Assembly (NCBI RefSeq): GCF_002127325.2
Contig: NC_035439.2
Location: 1,864,365-1,928,364, forward strand
From: Helianthus annuus
Lineage: Eukaryota; Streptophyta; Magnoliopsida; Asterales; Asteraceae
Reading direction: 5' to 3'
Length of the DNA stretch: 64,000 nt
The notes beneath the pieces were generated by a model that worked only from the letters and a program-made list of their open reading frames with translations, searched no databases and was not told the origin of the DNA. A program made the position numbers and the translations under genes. Numbering within the stretch: the stretch's first letter is position 1; the number at the start of each line of letters is the position of its first letter. Below, piece by piece: positions 1 to 10,284 of the stretch.

Positions 1-559
1 GTATGAGAAAGTTATGGCCAAAAACCGTACTTAAGGACTAAAAGCGTCAACGTCGAATTCAGGGCTTTTCGGTTGAGCGCAAAGTTATCCGAGGGCATTA
101 CCATGTTGGTAAAAGTCCTAAGGGTTCTTAGAAACCAAGTTTGGGGGTTTACGGGTCGAGAAAAGTAGCCGAAACATCGCGTACAAGTTCAGGGGTCAAA
201 GCTGTCAACATTGGAAAGTTGTTTGGCTGAAACAAGGGTCAGGCGACCCGCCTGGGAAAGCCCAAGCGGGCCGCGTGGGACTGCCAGCGAGCAGAAAATC
301 GGATTTGGGTCGAATTGGGTCCGAATTTGAGTGGAATCCAGTTGTCTTTGCCTCCAAAAGCTCCAATTAAATTGCATGCAAGCCTACATCAACAGTAAAC
401 CTCAAATTTACAGCTTTAAATCCGAAATCATCCCATTCTTGAGCATTTACAATAGTGAACAAGAACACCAAGACTTGCAAGAGCTCTCAAAGCTTCTCAG
501 GAGATAATCTGATCATCAAGGCCGACTTCTAGTGTCCACTAAACATCTTTAGGACCATT

Positions 560-565
560 GTAAGC
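560..565 (+). promoter_or_regulatory. Splice-donor-like GTAAGC in A1 leader
   Basis: GTAAGC follows ACCATT shortly after the presumed LTR transcription start. It lies at the place equivalent to GTAAGT in the A3 and A2 LTRs. Its use is inferred only from position and from acceptor-like sites before ORF1 (AG at 3353-3354) and gag-pol (AG at 5657-5658). Confidence 0.35.
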
Positions 566-2600
566 CTTCAATTCGTTCTTTAATCCGTTTTATATGTGAT
601 TATTGCTAAAAGTCAAACTGGGTGTTCATAACCTTTGACTTTCTGATTAAACGGATTTCTTTCAGTAATTTCTCGAATTGAAACTTGTTATAGATTGGTA
701 TTTATGTGGGAAAACAAACCCTCTAAAGGTTACTAACTGATTCCCACTACATGCATGCTTAATGTCGAGTCAACCTATTTCTAAAAGTCAACAGAAGTGA
801 TTTTTGTGAAAAATGACATGATTAATGATATAGATGACATGCAACCTGATTGATCATTGAAAATAACTTGTAATATATATAAGAATGTGTTTTAATCATC
901 ATCAACTCGACATCTATAGTTATAGCCACGAATCGGAACCGAAAGTCTTGTAAAACGATTATTTCGTAGACTATCGATTCGGATTCGTACATGCATGTTC
1001 GAGATCTGTATTGGAAAGTATTTTTGACTATTTTTATTTTAGTTAAACTTTCTGGAATTTTCTTTGATTGAGTCTATGTTTAGCCTATTCGAATGTATGT
1101 TTCCGGTTTATGCGTAAAGTTGACTATTTTGCCCTTTTTGATTTAAAACGGGATTTTTGGAAAAGTGAAAGGATAGAAATCTTTATTTTCATTATATAAA
1201 CTTGCACCGAAAGTTTCGGATCAGTTGGTGGTCCAGATTGTGAGTTATGGCCATTAGCGTAAAACTATATTATAAATTTACATAAACGGTCCTTTTCGCA
1301 TAGAACCCGTTTCTGGCCACGTTTTGGTACAAAACTTTTTACCAACAGAAGTAATATAATATTCTGGGAATTTTGATGATTTTTAATTAATTTTTGGCTG
1401 AACGGATCCTAGATCACCTAGTCATTTCGGCTTATGTCGGTTTTGACCGTTTTAGCCATAAAATGAGTTTTACACATCCTTTTGACCCGAAACCTTTTTC
1501 TACTGATTTTATATGATGAATAAATTATTTAAGTATTCTGGAAATATAAAAATCTCAGATTTATTGTGAAAACCCGAAAACGCCCTTAAATCGCATATTT
1601 AGCGTTTTAAGCGCATAGTAAGCGTTATACTTGTTTTTAACATATAAGACCTATACCTACTGATGTGTTTAGCATATTTTCATATAAAAACAGTAAGTAT
1701 AATATTTTGAACTCAGGTTCCCAGTTTTGGCATTTTTAGCCCTTGTGAAATTACTAAATTGCCCCTACGGTGCATAGTTTGGTTTTAAATGATATATTTG
1801 GTATATGGGTCATACCCTACTGATATAATATGTTATATTAGGTATATTTACTGTATGAACCAGACCCGAAACTCAGATTTCTAATTTACTCTTTTATTAT
1901 CTTTTAAATGACCAAAATGCCCTTCTAAGGCATAAATTGGGTTTAAAATTATTCCGGGCAATATAGAACATAACCTACTGATATAATATCATATTTTAAG
2001 CATATTATCTCAGGGAACTTGCATTTGAATCATTTGTCTACCCGTATCGCCCTTTCGCGTTCGGTTCGGTTTACGTAACTAGTTTGCGTAAATTGACCAA
2101 AACGGGTCAAACGATATCATTTTTATTTCAAAATCCAGAATGTATTTAGTATACCCATATTATACGAGTATTCAAAACTTGTCGGGTCTAAATCACATTC
2201 TATCCGGTCTTTCGCTTAATCGTGCGTAACCGTATCATTCCTAAAACTAACCGGTCAAAGCTTAGGCTTAAATAAAAGGCCGTTAGGAATCTAATAGGTT
2301 AATTATAAACCTTGTTCCAGATTAGGAAGCCCGGTAAAAGCTACCACCACTTATCGTTTGTGACTTATACTTGCTCAGGTAAATACATTTTGACTTATTT
2401 TCCCTATACGGGCTTGGGGTACGGTATTTAAAATACCGCTTGATCGGGCGCACAAGTCCTGCGCCTTATAGGTGTACAGTCTTGAATAGCTTGTGCGACT
2501 TCGTTTTAAACAGTTTTGTCTTACTTAAAGGCTTTGGGGGGTTATTGACCATGTCCCGGATATCCTTGGCATTATCTTACGAGATGGCCACGACCAGAGC

Positions 2601-2622
2601 ACGGGTGTAGGCGTACACCCGT
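2601..2622 (+). other. Conserved LTR stem-loop
   Basis: The arms ACGGGTGTA and TACACCCGT are perfect inverted repeats around the loop GGCG. The same hairpin with a shorter stem is in the A3 LTR (48024-48039), although the surrounding LTR has diverged. It lies about 530 bp before the LTR end. Function is unknown; RNA processing or packaging are possible. Confidence 0.6.
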
Positions 2623-3157
2623 CGTGTATAAATCTTTGATGTGGTGTGTCAATTAAATCTCTAGCCCGGACAGTAGATCCCGGGCCACCAGAGATATAAG
2701 TGCATGTAATTCGTTCACAAGTTTATATTATATAATTATCCCAAGTTAATAAAAGTATTTATGCCTTGTGCATTTAAATAAATTTTCAATCATTTTCAAA
2801 ATGAGTCAGTCGATTTGTATTTACCAGTGTAAACTGACGTATTTTTCCCAAAAGATTAAGTGCAGGTACTATACGGAAATAGGCTGGCTGTTTCCTAGAG
2901 AGCGTCCACAATAGTCTCGCAAACTTGGACGACATTTATCTGTTGAACTATTTATTTCTATTTTATTTGATCCGCCTGTGGATCCATTTCAACTACTGTG
3001 ATATTTATTATTACACCTGTTTAAGAGTTGAAATGTTTCTATTCTGCTTCCGCTGTGCATTATTATATTGTGTTGATTGTCTATGACGATGCCAACTACG
3101 TCACTGTACCCCACACCGGGCCCACCGGTGACACGTGGAAATCGGGGTGTGACAGGT

Positions 3158-3170
3158 TGGTATCAGAGCC
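3158..3170 (+). promoter_or_regulatory. PBS of A1, initiator Met-tRNA type
   Basis: TGGTATCAGAGCC starts three bases after the LTR end and is complementary to the 3' end of plant initiator Met-tRNA. It sits in a small palindrome (GTTGG, then TATCAGAG, then CCAAC). It is followed by a stem-loop at 3175-3214 with arms CTGAG plus ATTAAACAC and the matching partners. Confidence 0.93.
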
Positions 3171-3174
3171 AACG

Positions 3175-3214
3175 CTGAGTGAATTAAACACTATCCTAAT
3201 GTGTTTAATCTCAG
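3175..3214 (+). other. Stem-loop just after the PBS of A1
   Basis: ATTAAACAC (3183-3191) pairs perfectly with GTGTTTAAT (3201-3209), and CTGAG with CTCAG extends the stem across a TGA bulge. A3 keeps the same hairpin with a one-base loop change. A2 and G4 have unrelated sequences that fold at the same place. A role in packaging or primer handling is inferred. Confidence 0.6.
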
Positions 3215-3361
3215 TTACACAATTGCACATTCCTCGATTTTCGAGTCTAGACATAGAACTTAGGAAATGTTCAACATTTCGTTTATTTTATTTTAATCTC
3301 ATTATTTACATTGTCTTATATATTTTGTTGTGCAACTTGTTTGACTTTTGACAGGATCACT

Positions 3362-4681
3362 ATGCCGCCCCGTATGAGAGGTCGAGGAGGATTTGCTACG
3401 TCTCACGACCATGAGGCAGGGCCCTCACATAGGCGAGCACCATCCGCCACGCACAACACAGCCGCCAACGACCTTTGGAGGTCTTTCGCCGAGCCTGCTA
3501 GACACTCGGTATCCGCCAGCACTTCACCGTCTTTACCCCACTCGTTTGGGCCCCATTCGGAGAACGGGCCCCATGGTTCGCATGGATCGTACATACCCTT
3601 GCACCAGTCACCGCAGCAGTATCCAGCGCCAGCCTACCAGGGTTTGTATAACCCTAATGCTTATGTGGAGGAGCCAGTGGGCCACAACCCACTCGGGCCG
3701 GAGGACCATTTTCCGGGAGGGCACGAGATGGACGTAGACGAGGATACGGACCCCTCGCTACCGCCATCAGGTACGCCTAACCATCCGATTGAGATATCGG
3801 ATGGGTCACCATACACAGGATCACCATTTAATGGTGTGGATAGTTACGAGGAGAGGTTTCGGCAGTATGATTGGTACCACACTCCTAGCCACAACTCTCC
3901 GATGCTTCAATCACTCCATGGTACTCCGATGCTCCAATCGCTCCATGGTTCACCGGTGCACTCGCAGCACCACTCGCAGCAGCTTCAGCAGCAGCCGCCT
4001 CTACCGCAGGACCTATCTGAGGCCCTGTGGCGTGACGTGATCACTCCGTCACCACCGCCGCCACCAGTCTTACCTCCTCCGCCTCAGAGGCCAAGGAGGA
4101 ACGCGCGCATGTCTACGCGCGGAGGGATTCGCATAGGCACCCCTCCACGTGTTAGTAGCAGCCGCTACACGTCTCTACCCGGGGAGTCTGAGACAGGGGA
4201 GTCTCAGCATCCCGTATCGGAGGTTACTTCTGTTCCGATCCCGCCTCTGCCGCCGCAGAATTTCGGGGAGCCGATTCCAGCCTTCGCCAGCTCAGCGCCA
4301 TTCGACCCATTCGCCCAGCTCTATCCTCAGGGCTACGACTACACGGGAGACCCTTATTGGCAAGCTGCCAACTTCAGCTCACTCCCACATAGTGGTCCAC
4401 TTGGAGACCCTTGGGCTGCTGGCCCATCTACTTTTGGTTACCCTCCGGGTTACCAGCAGCCACCGCAGCCGCAGCAATACCAGTCGCCGCAGCCGCAGCA
4501 GTACCAACCACCTCCGCCGGCGCCTATGATGTCGCCGCCGCAGGTTCAGGAGATCCTGCAGGGGATTGATAGCATGCGACGCGAGTTTCAGCACAATATG
4601 CGAGAGGATCGCCGACGCACCAGTGGCATGTTTAAGAAGGTATTCGATTTGCTCAAGGGTAAGAGCAAGAAGGATCGTTGA
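3362..4681 (+). CDS. Accessory ORF1 upstream of gag (proline-rich, RGG-like N-terminus)
   Basis: I do not recognise a named domain. The frame gives 439 residues from ATG 3362; the frame is open further upstream, but this start matches the A3 homologue (MPP...RGRG). The N-terminus is Arg/Gly rich, then comes a conserved HDHEAGPS stretch. The middle is rich in Pro, Gln, Ser and His and probably disordered, with conserved blocks (HSFGP, DTDP, HPIE, SDGS, ARMSTRGG). The last ~50 residues are charged and end in LLKGK with Lys/Arg, which could form a short coiled coil or bind nucleic acid. It lies between PBS and gag, separated from gag-pol by a 1 kb leader with hairpins and repeats. A GACAG acceptor-like site ends 7 nt before the ATG. 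Conservation of an intact frame in A1 and A3 argues it is a real protein. Function is unknown; RNA binding or assembly is speculation. Confidence 0.75.
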   Translation: MPPRMRGRGGFATSHDHEAGPSHRRAPSATHNTAANDLWRSFAEPARHSVSASTSPSLPHSFGPHSENGPHGSHGSYIPLHQSPQQYPAPAYQGLYNPNAYVEEPVGHNPLGPEDHFPGGHEMDVDEDTDPSLPPSGTPNHPIEISDGSPYTGSPFNGVDSYEERFRQYDWYHTPSHNSPMLQSLHGTPMLQSLHGSPVHSQHHSQQLQQQPPLPQDLSEALWRDVITPSPPPPPVLPPPPQRPRRNARMSTRGGIRIGTPPRVSSSRYTSLPGESETGESQHPVSEVTSVPIPPLPPQNFGEPIPAFASSAPFDPFAQLYPQGYDYTGDPYWQAANFSSLPHSGPLGDPWAAGPSTFGYPPGYQQPPQPQQYQSPQPQQYQPPPPAPMMSPPQVQEILQGIDSMRREFQHNMREDRRRTSGMFKKVFDLLKGKSKKDR

Positions 4682-4710
4682 ATCCTTCGATTATCATTTC
4701 ATGTACTCAT

Positions 4711-4909
4711 GTCCCTGCGTGGACATTTATTCCAGTACTCTACCCCTGCGTGGGTATATCTATCTTATTCTACCCCTGCGTGGGTATGCTATTCTGTTGA
4801 CCCCTGCGTAGGTTTGCTTTATTTTGTTTTGTTATTGTTATTACTTGTTTAGCCCCTGCGCGGGCCTGTTATTCATGTTATCCATGTTACTTCAAAGTCC
4901 CGTTTAGGG
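4711..4909 (+). repeat. Array of mini-hairpins with CTGCGT loop (A1)
   Basis: Five short units just after the ORF1 stop share the core CCTGCGTGG-like sequence with self-complementary arms: GTCC/GGAC (4711), TACCC/GGGTA (4741 and 4771), ACC/GGT (4800) and GCCC/GGGC (4852). A sixth, CCC-GTTTA-GGG, is at 4899. The arms change while pairing is kept. The A3 element has an equivalent array. Confidence 0.7.
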
Positions 4910-5198
4910 CAAATATGTACTGGTATTTTATTGGAAATTTAAATGGTTAATTTGAGTTTATCATTTTATTTATATGCATGAATAATATTAAAATAATGGA
5001 AAATATCAATTTTTATTTGATTTGCCATTTTATAAGAATCTTAGTAAGGTATAACCTAGCCTGAATGCCTTATTAACAGGCCTGGCCATGATGGTAAAAC
5101 CTGGTTGAAAGGATTCAACTCCCTGTTAACATCTGAGAACATGTTAACATTCTGGCTAAGCGTGATCTGTAGAATCACACAAGCCACCCTTTTTAATA

Positions 5199-5420
5199 AA
5201 TTATCTACAGATTTTATCTGTATACAAGTCTATTAATGACTTGATACCTACGGGTTATGACTATGTCATATAGTGGCAGTTGTGGTCTATGACTCCCTGC
5301 CTAGTAAAGAATTATCTACAGATTATATCTGTATACAAGTCTATTAATGGCTTGATACCTACGGGTTATAACTATGTTATATAATGACAGTTGTGGTTTA
5401 TGACTCTCTGTCTAGTAAAG
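5199..5420 (+). repeat. Two ~111-bp direct repeats in the A1 leader
   Basis: Copies at 5199-5309 and 5310-5420 differ at about ten positions. Each carries ATCTACAGAT, TTAATG, the core CCTACGGG, and a GTGGT(C/T)TATGACTC block. A3 carries a related unit with the same CCTACGGG core as six 43-bp copies. The stretch 4910-5670 shows no other gene. Confidence 0.85.
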
Positions 5421-5670
5421 GATTATTTGTTTAATTATACAAATTATAATCCTGTAAAAATCTAAATTTATAATTTAGTGATTGTCCTTGTGACTAGGCC
5501 TATGGTGCCAATATATATATTTTCATTCCTTGATTGCTAATAAGAGCCTGAATGAAATTTATTAAATTAATTGCTAAGGTTCTTGATACCATGGTTAATA
5601 AATCGTCTAGGACGATAATACTGTTAGGTTCTAAATTAGACCTTGCCCTTTATTGTAGCTTAAAGCTACG

Positions 5671-8600
5671 ATGGCCAAATCGGAAGAAACCAACAGTCAT
5701 TCTGGGGAACGCTCAGATAATGCAAAGATTCATGTTACCGGTGCAGAATTGCAAGCACTGATAGATAATGCTGTCGCCAAGGCTATGGATAGGCAGTTCA
5801 AAGAATCTAGTGGTACTCAGAGTAGAACCCGCTCAGTGACGCATGTCAAGGCTAAGACTCATTCTGGGGCTCATAGTAAGCCGCCATCTAAAAAGAGTGA
5901 GCCGAAGAAAGCCGAGGATGATAATCATTCCTCCAACCACAGCAGCGTCCCAAAGCAGGAGATTGAACTGAAACGTGACACGTACAGCAGGTCCTGTACG
6001 TACAAATACTTTGTATCTTGCAAGCCCAGAGATTTCACTGGGGAAAAAGGAGCCGTCGACTGCATGACGTGGATTGACGAGATGGACACCGTAGTTGATA
6101 TCAGCGGGTGTGCTGATAGGGACGTCGTGAAGTACGTGTCCCAGTCATTCAAAGGAGATGCGTTAGCATGGTGGAAATCACTCCTACAAGCTGCCGGTAA
6201 GGCCACACTGTACGGTTTGTCATGGGAACAGTTTGTGGCCCTGATCAAAGAGAACTTCTGTCCGCAGCACGAGGTCGAGCGAATTGAATCGGATTTTGTA
6301 TCCTTAGTTATGAAGAACCTCGACTGCCAAGCGTATCTTACTACGTTCAACACGCTGTCTCGTTTAGTGCCTTACTTGGTGACCCCGGAGCCGCGTAGGA
6401 TTGCTCGATTCATTGGGGGTCTGGCACCGGAGATTAAGGCCAGCGTCAAAGCTTCAAGACCTACTACATTTAGATCCGTAGCGGATCTATCCCTCTCCCT
6501 CACTCAAGACGTGGTTAGATTGAGAGCCATGAAGAGCTCTGAGGAGAACAAACGGAAACGTGAGGATGACACCTCACGAAGATCTGAAAAGCGACATAGA
6601 GGGAACAACGACCACAGGAAAGGGTCGGGGTCTAGGAAAAATGATCATCAGTCGGGTGAGAAACCCAGATGCAAGATCTGCAGGAGGCACCACTTTGGGA
6701 GGTGTCGGTTGGAAACGAAATCCCAGTCTTTCGAGACACGTTGTGGGATCTGCAAGTCCACAGATCATAAAGCTGTGGATTGCAAGAAGATGAAGGATGC
6801 AACGTGTTTTGGTTGCAACGAAAAAGGTCACATTCGGCCCAACTGCCCAAAGTTTGCAAAGAAGGCCGAGGAAGGAAAGAAGACTAATGCGAGAGTCTTC
6901 AGAATGGACGCAAAGGAAGCAGTCCTTGATGATAACGTCATTACCGGTACGTTTCTTGTAAATGATGTTTTTGCTAGAGTCTTGTTTGATTCGGGGGCTG
7001 ATAAGTCATTTGTAGATGATAAGTTTTGTAAACTGTTGAACCTTCCTGTTAAAACCTTAAGCGTGAAATATGAGGTGGAATTAGCCGATGGAACCATAGA
7101 AACCGCCTCAACTGTTCTAGATGGATGTGTTATATCCATTAGGAATCATTCCTTCCCGTTATCCTTGCTTCCCTTTAAGCTAGCTGGATTCGATATAGTA
7201 ATAGGCATGGATTGGTTGTCGAGTAACCAAGCCCAGATTCTGTGCAATAGAAAGCAAGTAATAGTTAAGACTCCGTCTGGTGAGTCACTTACTATTCAAG
7301 GAGATACCCAGCATGGATTGCCGGAGCAAGTGTCCATGCTCAAGGCATCCAGATGCATGCAGAAGGGTTGTGTCATTTATATGGCACAAGTTACCATAGA
7401 TGAGCCGAAGCCGAAAATTGAAGATATTCCTGTTATCTCGGAATATCCTGAAGTATTTCCTGAAGAGCTACCTGGTTTGCCACCGGATAGGCAAGTAGAG
7501 TTTCGGATAGATATCATACCCGGTGCAGCACCTGTAGCAAGAGCACCATACAGATTGGCACCAACGGAGATGAAGGAGTTGAGGACGCAGTTGGATGAGC
7601 TTTTAGCCAAAGGTTTTATTAGACCTAGCTCGTCTCCTTGGGGAGCGCCAATCTTGTTCGTTAAGAAGAAGGATGGTTCGATGCGTCTGTGCATCGATTA
7701 TCGTGAGCTTAACAAGGTCACTATCAAGAATCGGTATCCGTTACCCAGGATCGACGATCTGTTCGATCAGTTGCAAGGAGCAAGTTATTTCTCCAAGATT
7801 GACCTGAGGTCAGGTTATCATCAGCTGAAGGTCAAAGACGAAGATGTGCACAAGACCGCGTTTAGGACTCGTTATGGGCATTACGAGTTCCTAGTGATGC
7901 CGTTTGGGCTCACTAACGCACCAGCCGCGTTCATGGATCTCATGAATCGCGTCTGCAAACCTTATTTAGATAAGTTCGTCATAGTCTTTATTGACGACAT
8001 CCTTATCTATTCGAAGAGCCAAGCTGACCATGAGAAACACCTTCGTTGTATTCTCAAACTTCTGTATCAAGAGAAGCTTTATGCCAAATTCTCGAAGTGT
8101 GAATTTTGGCTTCGAGAAGTCCAGTTTCTTGGACACGTTGTAAGCGAGCGTGGTATCCAAGTAGATCCCGCTAAAGTAGAAGCAGTCATGAACTGGCAGG
8201 AGCCGAAGACTCCTACTGAGATTCGCAGTTTCCTCGGATTGGCAGGATACTATAGAAGATTCATCGAGAACTTCTCAAGGATTGCTGCGCCCCTAACCTC
8301 ATTGACCCGTAAGAAGATTAAGTTTGATTGGGGCCCTAAGCAGCAAGAATCCTTTGACATTCTGAAGCAGAAGCTGAGCAATGCGCCAGTGTTGACATTG
8401 CCCGATGGTATAGATGAATTTGTGGTGTATTGTGACGCATCACATACGGGCATGGGTTGCGTACTCATGCAGAAAGGCAAAGTCATTGCCTACGCTTCTC
8501 GCCAGCTAAAGGTGCACGAGAAGAACTACACCACCCACGATTTGGAATTGGGTGCGGTTGTATTTGCATTGAAGCTATGGAGACATTACTTGTATGGAAC

Positions 8601-10248
8601 CAAGTGTATCATTTATTCGGATCACAAGAGTCTTCAGCATCTGTTCAATCAGAAGGAATTGAACATGCGTCAAAGGCGATGGATGGAAACTCTCAATGAT
8701 TATGACTGTGAGATACGATACCATCCAGGCAAGGCAAATGTGGTTGCCGACGCCTTAAGCAGAAAAGAAAGGGTTAAACCAATCAGAATCAATGCCAAGC
8801 GCATTGAAATAAGAAATAACTTGAATGAAAGGGTGTTAGCTGCACAGAAGGAAGCTGTGCTGGAAGCTAACTATCCTGCAGAAAAGTTGGGAGTAACCGA
8901 GGAGCAGCTATCCCACGACAAGGATGGGATGCTACGACTAAACGGACGAATATGGGTTCCAGTTTTTGGAGGACTTCGGGATGTTATCCTCCAGGAAGCC
9001 CACAGCTCTAAGTATTCCGTTCATCCTGGAGCTGATAAGATGTACCAGGATTTGAAATCAAACTACTGGTGGATTGGTTTGAAAAAGTCCGTGGCCGAGT
9101 ATGTGGCCAAATGTTTGACTTGTGCGCAAGTCAAGGCTGAGCATAAGAAGCCGTCAGGTTTGCTACAGCAACCTGAAATTCCCAAGTGGAAATGGGAAAT
9201 GGTGACAATGGATTTTATCACCAAGTTGCCGAAAACGAAAAAGGGAAATGATACCATATGGGTCATAGTTGACAGACTGACTAAGTCAGCTCATTTTCTA
9301 CCCATCAAGGAGACGTATAGCTCAGATATGTTAGCACAATTATACGTCGATAAGATAGTAGCGCTACATGGTATACCTATATCTATTATCTCTGATAGAG
9401 ATACTAGATATACGTCACATTTTTGGAAGAGTTTCCAACAGTCGTTGGGCACTCGTTTGAATTTTAGTACGGCTTACCATCCTCAGACTGATGGTCAGAG
9501 TGAGCGTACTATTCAAACTTTGGAAGACATGCTTCGTGCATGTGCGATCGACTTAGGTGGTAGTTGGGATAAGAACTTACCACTGATTGAATTCTCCTAC
9601 AACAACAGCTACCATTCCAGCATAAAGGCTGCGCCTTTTGAGGCCCTATACGGTAGAAAGTGTAGATCGCCCATTTGCTGGGCAGAAGTTGGAGATGTCC
9701 AGTTGTCTGGACCAGATATCGTCTTTGAGACGACAGACAAGATCGTTCAGATTCGTGATCGTTTGAAAGCTGCCAGGGATAGGCAGAAAAGTTATGCGGA
9801 TACTAAGCACAAAGACTTTCACTTCGATGTAGGTGAAAAAGTGTTGCTTAAGGTATCACCTTGGAAAGGTGTAATGCGATTTGGAAAGAAAGGCAAGCTA
9901 AGCCCGAGATATATAGGACCTTTCGAGATAATCGAACGTGTCGGGGCAGTCGCTTACAAGTTAAACTTGCCTGAAGAGCTTAGTGCTATTCATAATGTGT
10001 TTCACATCTGTAATTTGAAGAAGTGTTTCGCTGACGATTCACTGGTTATACCGCATACAGATATACACATAGACGAAAGTCTAAAGTTTGTTGAAAAACC
10101 TTTGTCGATTGAGGATCGACAGGTAAAGAAGCTTCGAAGGAAGCACGTGCCTATTGTTAAGGTCAAGTGGGATGCCCGTAGAGGTCCCGAATACACGTGG
10201 GAAGTGGAATCCACGATGAAAGAAAAATATCCCCATTTGTTTGAATAA
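5671..10248 (+). CDS. gag-pol: Gag-Pol polyprotein of A1, single frame
   Basis: The polyprotein has 1525 residues and is apparently intact. Gag core runs from about residue 110 (YKYFVSCKP) to 290. Three Cys/His clusters follow, the last a CX2CX4HX4C knuckle at C379, C382, H387, C392. The aspartic protease has DSGA at 440-443. RT covers about 600-800 with FIDD at 773-776. RNase H starts near 915 with D922. Integrase has an HHCC-type zinc region from about 1111 and the D,D35E triad D1181, D1242, E1278, then a GPF motif and a C-terminal chromodomain (about 1460-1525). The ATG at 5671 is the first in frame and lies 12 nt after an acceptor-like TTGTAG. The protein would make virus-like particles, copy the RNA and integrate the cDNA; the chromodomain probably directs integration to heterochromatin. 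No break was seen, so the element may still be competent. Confidence 0.96.
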   Translation: MAKSEETNSHSGERSDNAKIHVTGAELQALIDNAVAKAMDRQFKESSGTQSRTRSVTHVKAKTHSGAHSKPPSKKSEPKKAEDDNHSSNHSSVPKQEIELKRDTYSRSCTYKYFVSCKPRDFTGEKGAVDCMTWIDEMDTVVDISGCADRDVVKYVSQSFKGDALAWWKSLLQAAGKATLYGLSWEQFVALIKENFCPQHEVERIESDFVSLVMKNLDCQAYLTTFNTLSRLVPYLVTPEPRRIARFIGGLAPEIKASVKASRPTTFRSVADLSLSLTQDVVRLRAMKSSEENKRKREDDTSRRSEKRHRGNNDHRKGSGSRKNDHQSGEKPRCKICRRHHFGRCRLETKSQSFETRCGICKSTDHKAVDCKKMKDATCFGCNEKGHIRPNCPKFAKKAEEGKKTNARVFRMDAKEAVLDDNVITGTFLVNDVFARVLFDSGADKSFVDDKFCKLLNLPVKTLSVKYEVELADGTIETASTVLDGCVISIRNHSFPLSLLPFKLAGFDIVIGMDWLSSNQAQILCNRKQVIVKTPSGESLTIQGDTQHGLPEQVSMLKASRCMQKGCVIYMAQVTIDEPKPKIEDIPVISEYPEVFPEELPGLPPDRQVEFRIDIIPGAAPVARAPYRLAPTEMKELRTQLDELLAKGFIRPSSSPWGAPILFVKKKDGSMRLCIDYRELNKVTIKNRYPLPRIDDLFDQLQGASYFSKIDLRSGYHQLKVKDEDVHKTAFRTRYGHYEFLVMPFGLTNAPAAFMDLMNRVCKPYLDKFVIVFIDDILIYSKSQADHEKHLRCILKLLYQEKLYAKFSKCEFWLREVQFLGHVVSERGIQVDPAKVEAVMNWQEPKTPTEIRSFLGLAGYYRRFIENFSRIAAPLTSLTRKKIKFDWGPKQQESFDILKQKLSNAPVLTLPDGIDEFVVYCDASHTGMGCVLMQKGKVIAYASRQLKVHEKNYTTHDLELGAVVFALKLWRHYLYGTKCIIYSDHKSLQHLFNQKELNMRQRRWMETLNDYDCEIRYHPGKANVVADALSRKERVKPIRINAKRIEIRNNLNERVLAAQKEAVLEANYPAEKLGVTEEQLSHDKDGMLRLNGRIWVPVFGGLRDVILQEAHSSKYSVHPGADKMYQDLKSNYWWIGLKKSVAEYVAKCLTCAQVKAEHKKPSGLLQQPEIPKWKWEMVTMDFITKLPKTKKGNDTIWVIVDRLTKSAHFLPIKETYSSDMLAQLYVDKIVALHGIPISIISDRDTRYTSHFWKSFQQSLGTRLNFSTAYHPQTDGQSERTIQTLEDMLRACAIDLGGSWDKNLPLIEFSYNNSYHSSIKAAPFEALYGRKCRSPICWAEVGDVQLSGPDIVFETTDKIVQIRDRLKAARDRQKSYADTKHKDFHFDVGEKVLLKVSPWKGVMRFGKKGKLSPRYIGPFEIIERVGAVAYKLNLPEELSAIHNVFHICNLKKCFADDSLVIPHTDIHIDESLKFVEKPLSIEDRQVKKLRRKHVPIVKVKWDARRGPEYTWEVESTMKEKYPHLFE

Positions 10249-10271
10249 ATCTCGGGGTCGAGATTTCGTTT

Positions 10272-10284
10272 AAGGGGGTGAGGA
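10272..10284 (+). promoter_or_regulatory. Polypurine tract of A1
   Basis: AAGGGGGTGAGGA lies directly before the TG of the 3' LTR. It is the expected primer site for plus-strand DNA synthesis. It is the same in A3. Confidence 0.92.

Larger units (their letters stand above)
1..3154 (+). repeat. 5' LTR of A1 (partial)
   Basis: It aligns with the 3' LTR at 10660-13816 with roughly 25 small differences, and ends GGTGTGACA just before the PBS. No canonical TATAAATA is visible; the transcribed start probably lies near 400-440 by comparison with A3. It holds a GC-rich block at about 240-290, a GTAAGC donor-like site at 560 and a perfect hairpin at 2601-2622. ORFs within it are not supported as genes. 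Confidence 0.95.

Noticed and set aside
3028..3351. 107-codon frame spanning the A1 LTR end and PBS
   Set aside because: It crosses the LTR/PBS boundary and has no counterpart in A3.
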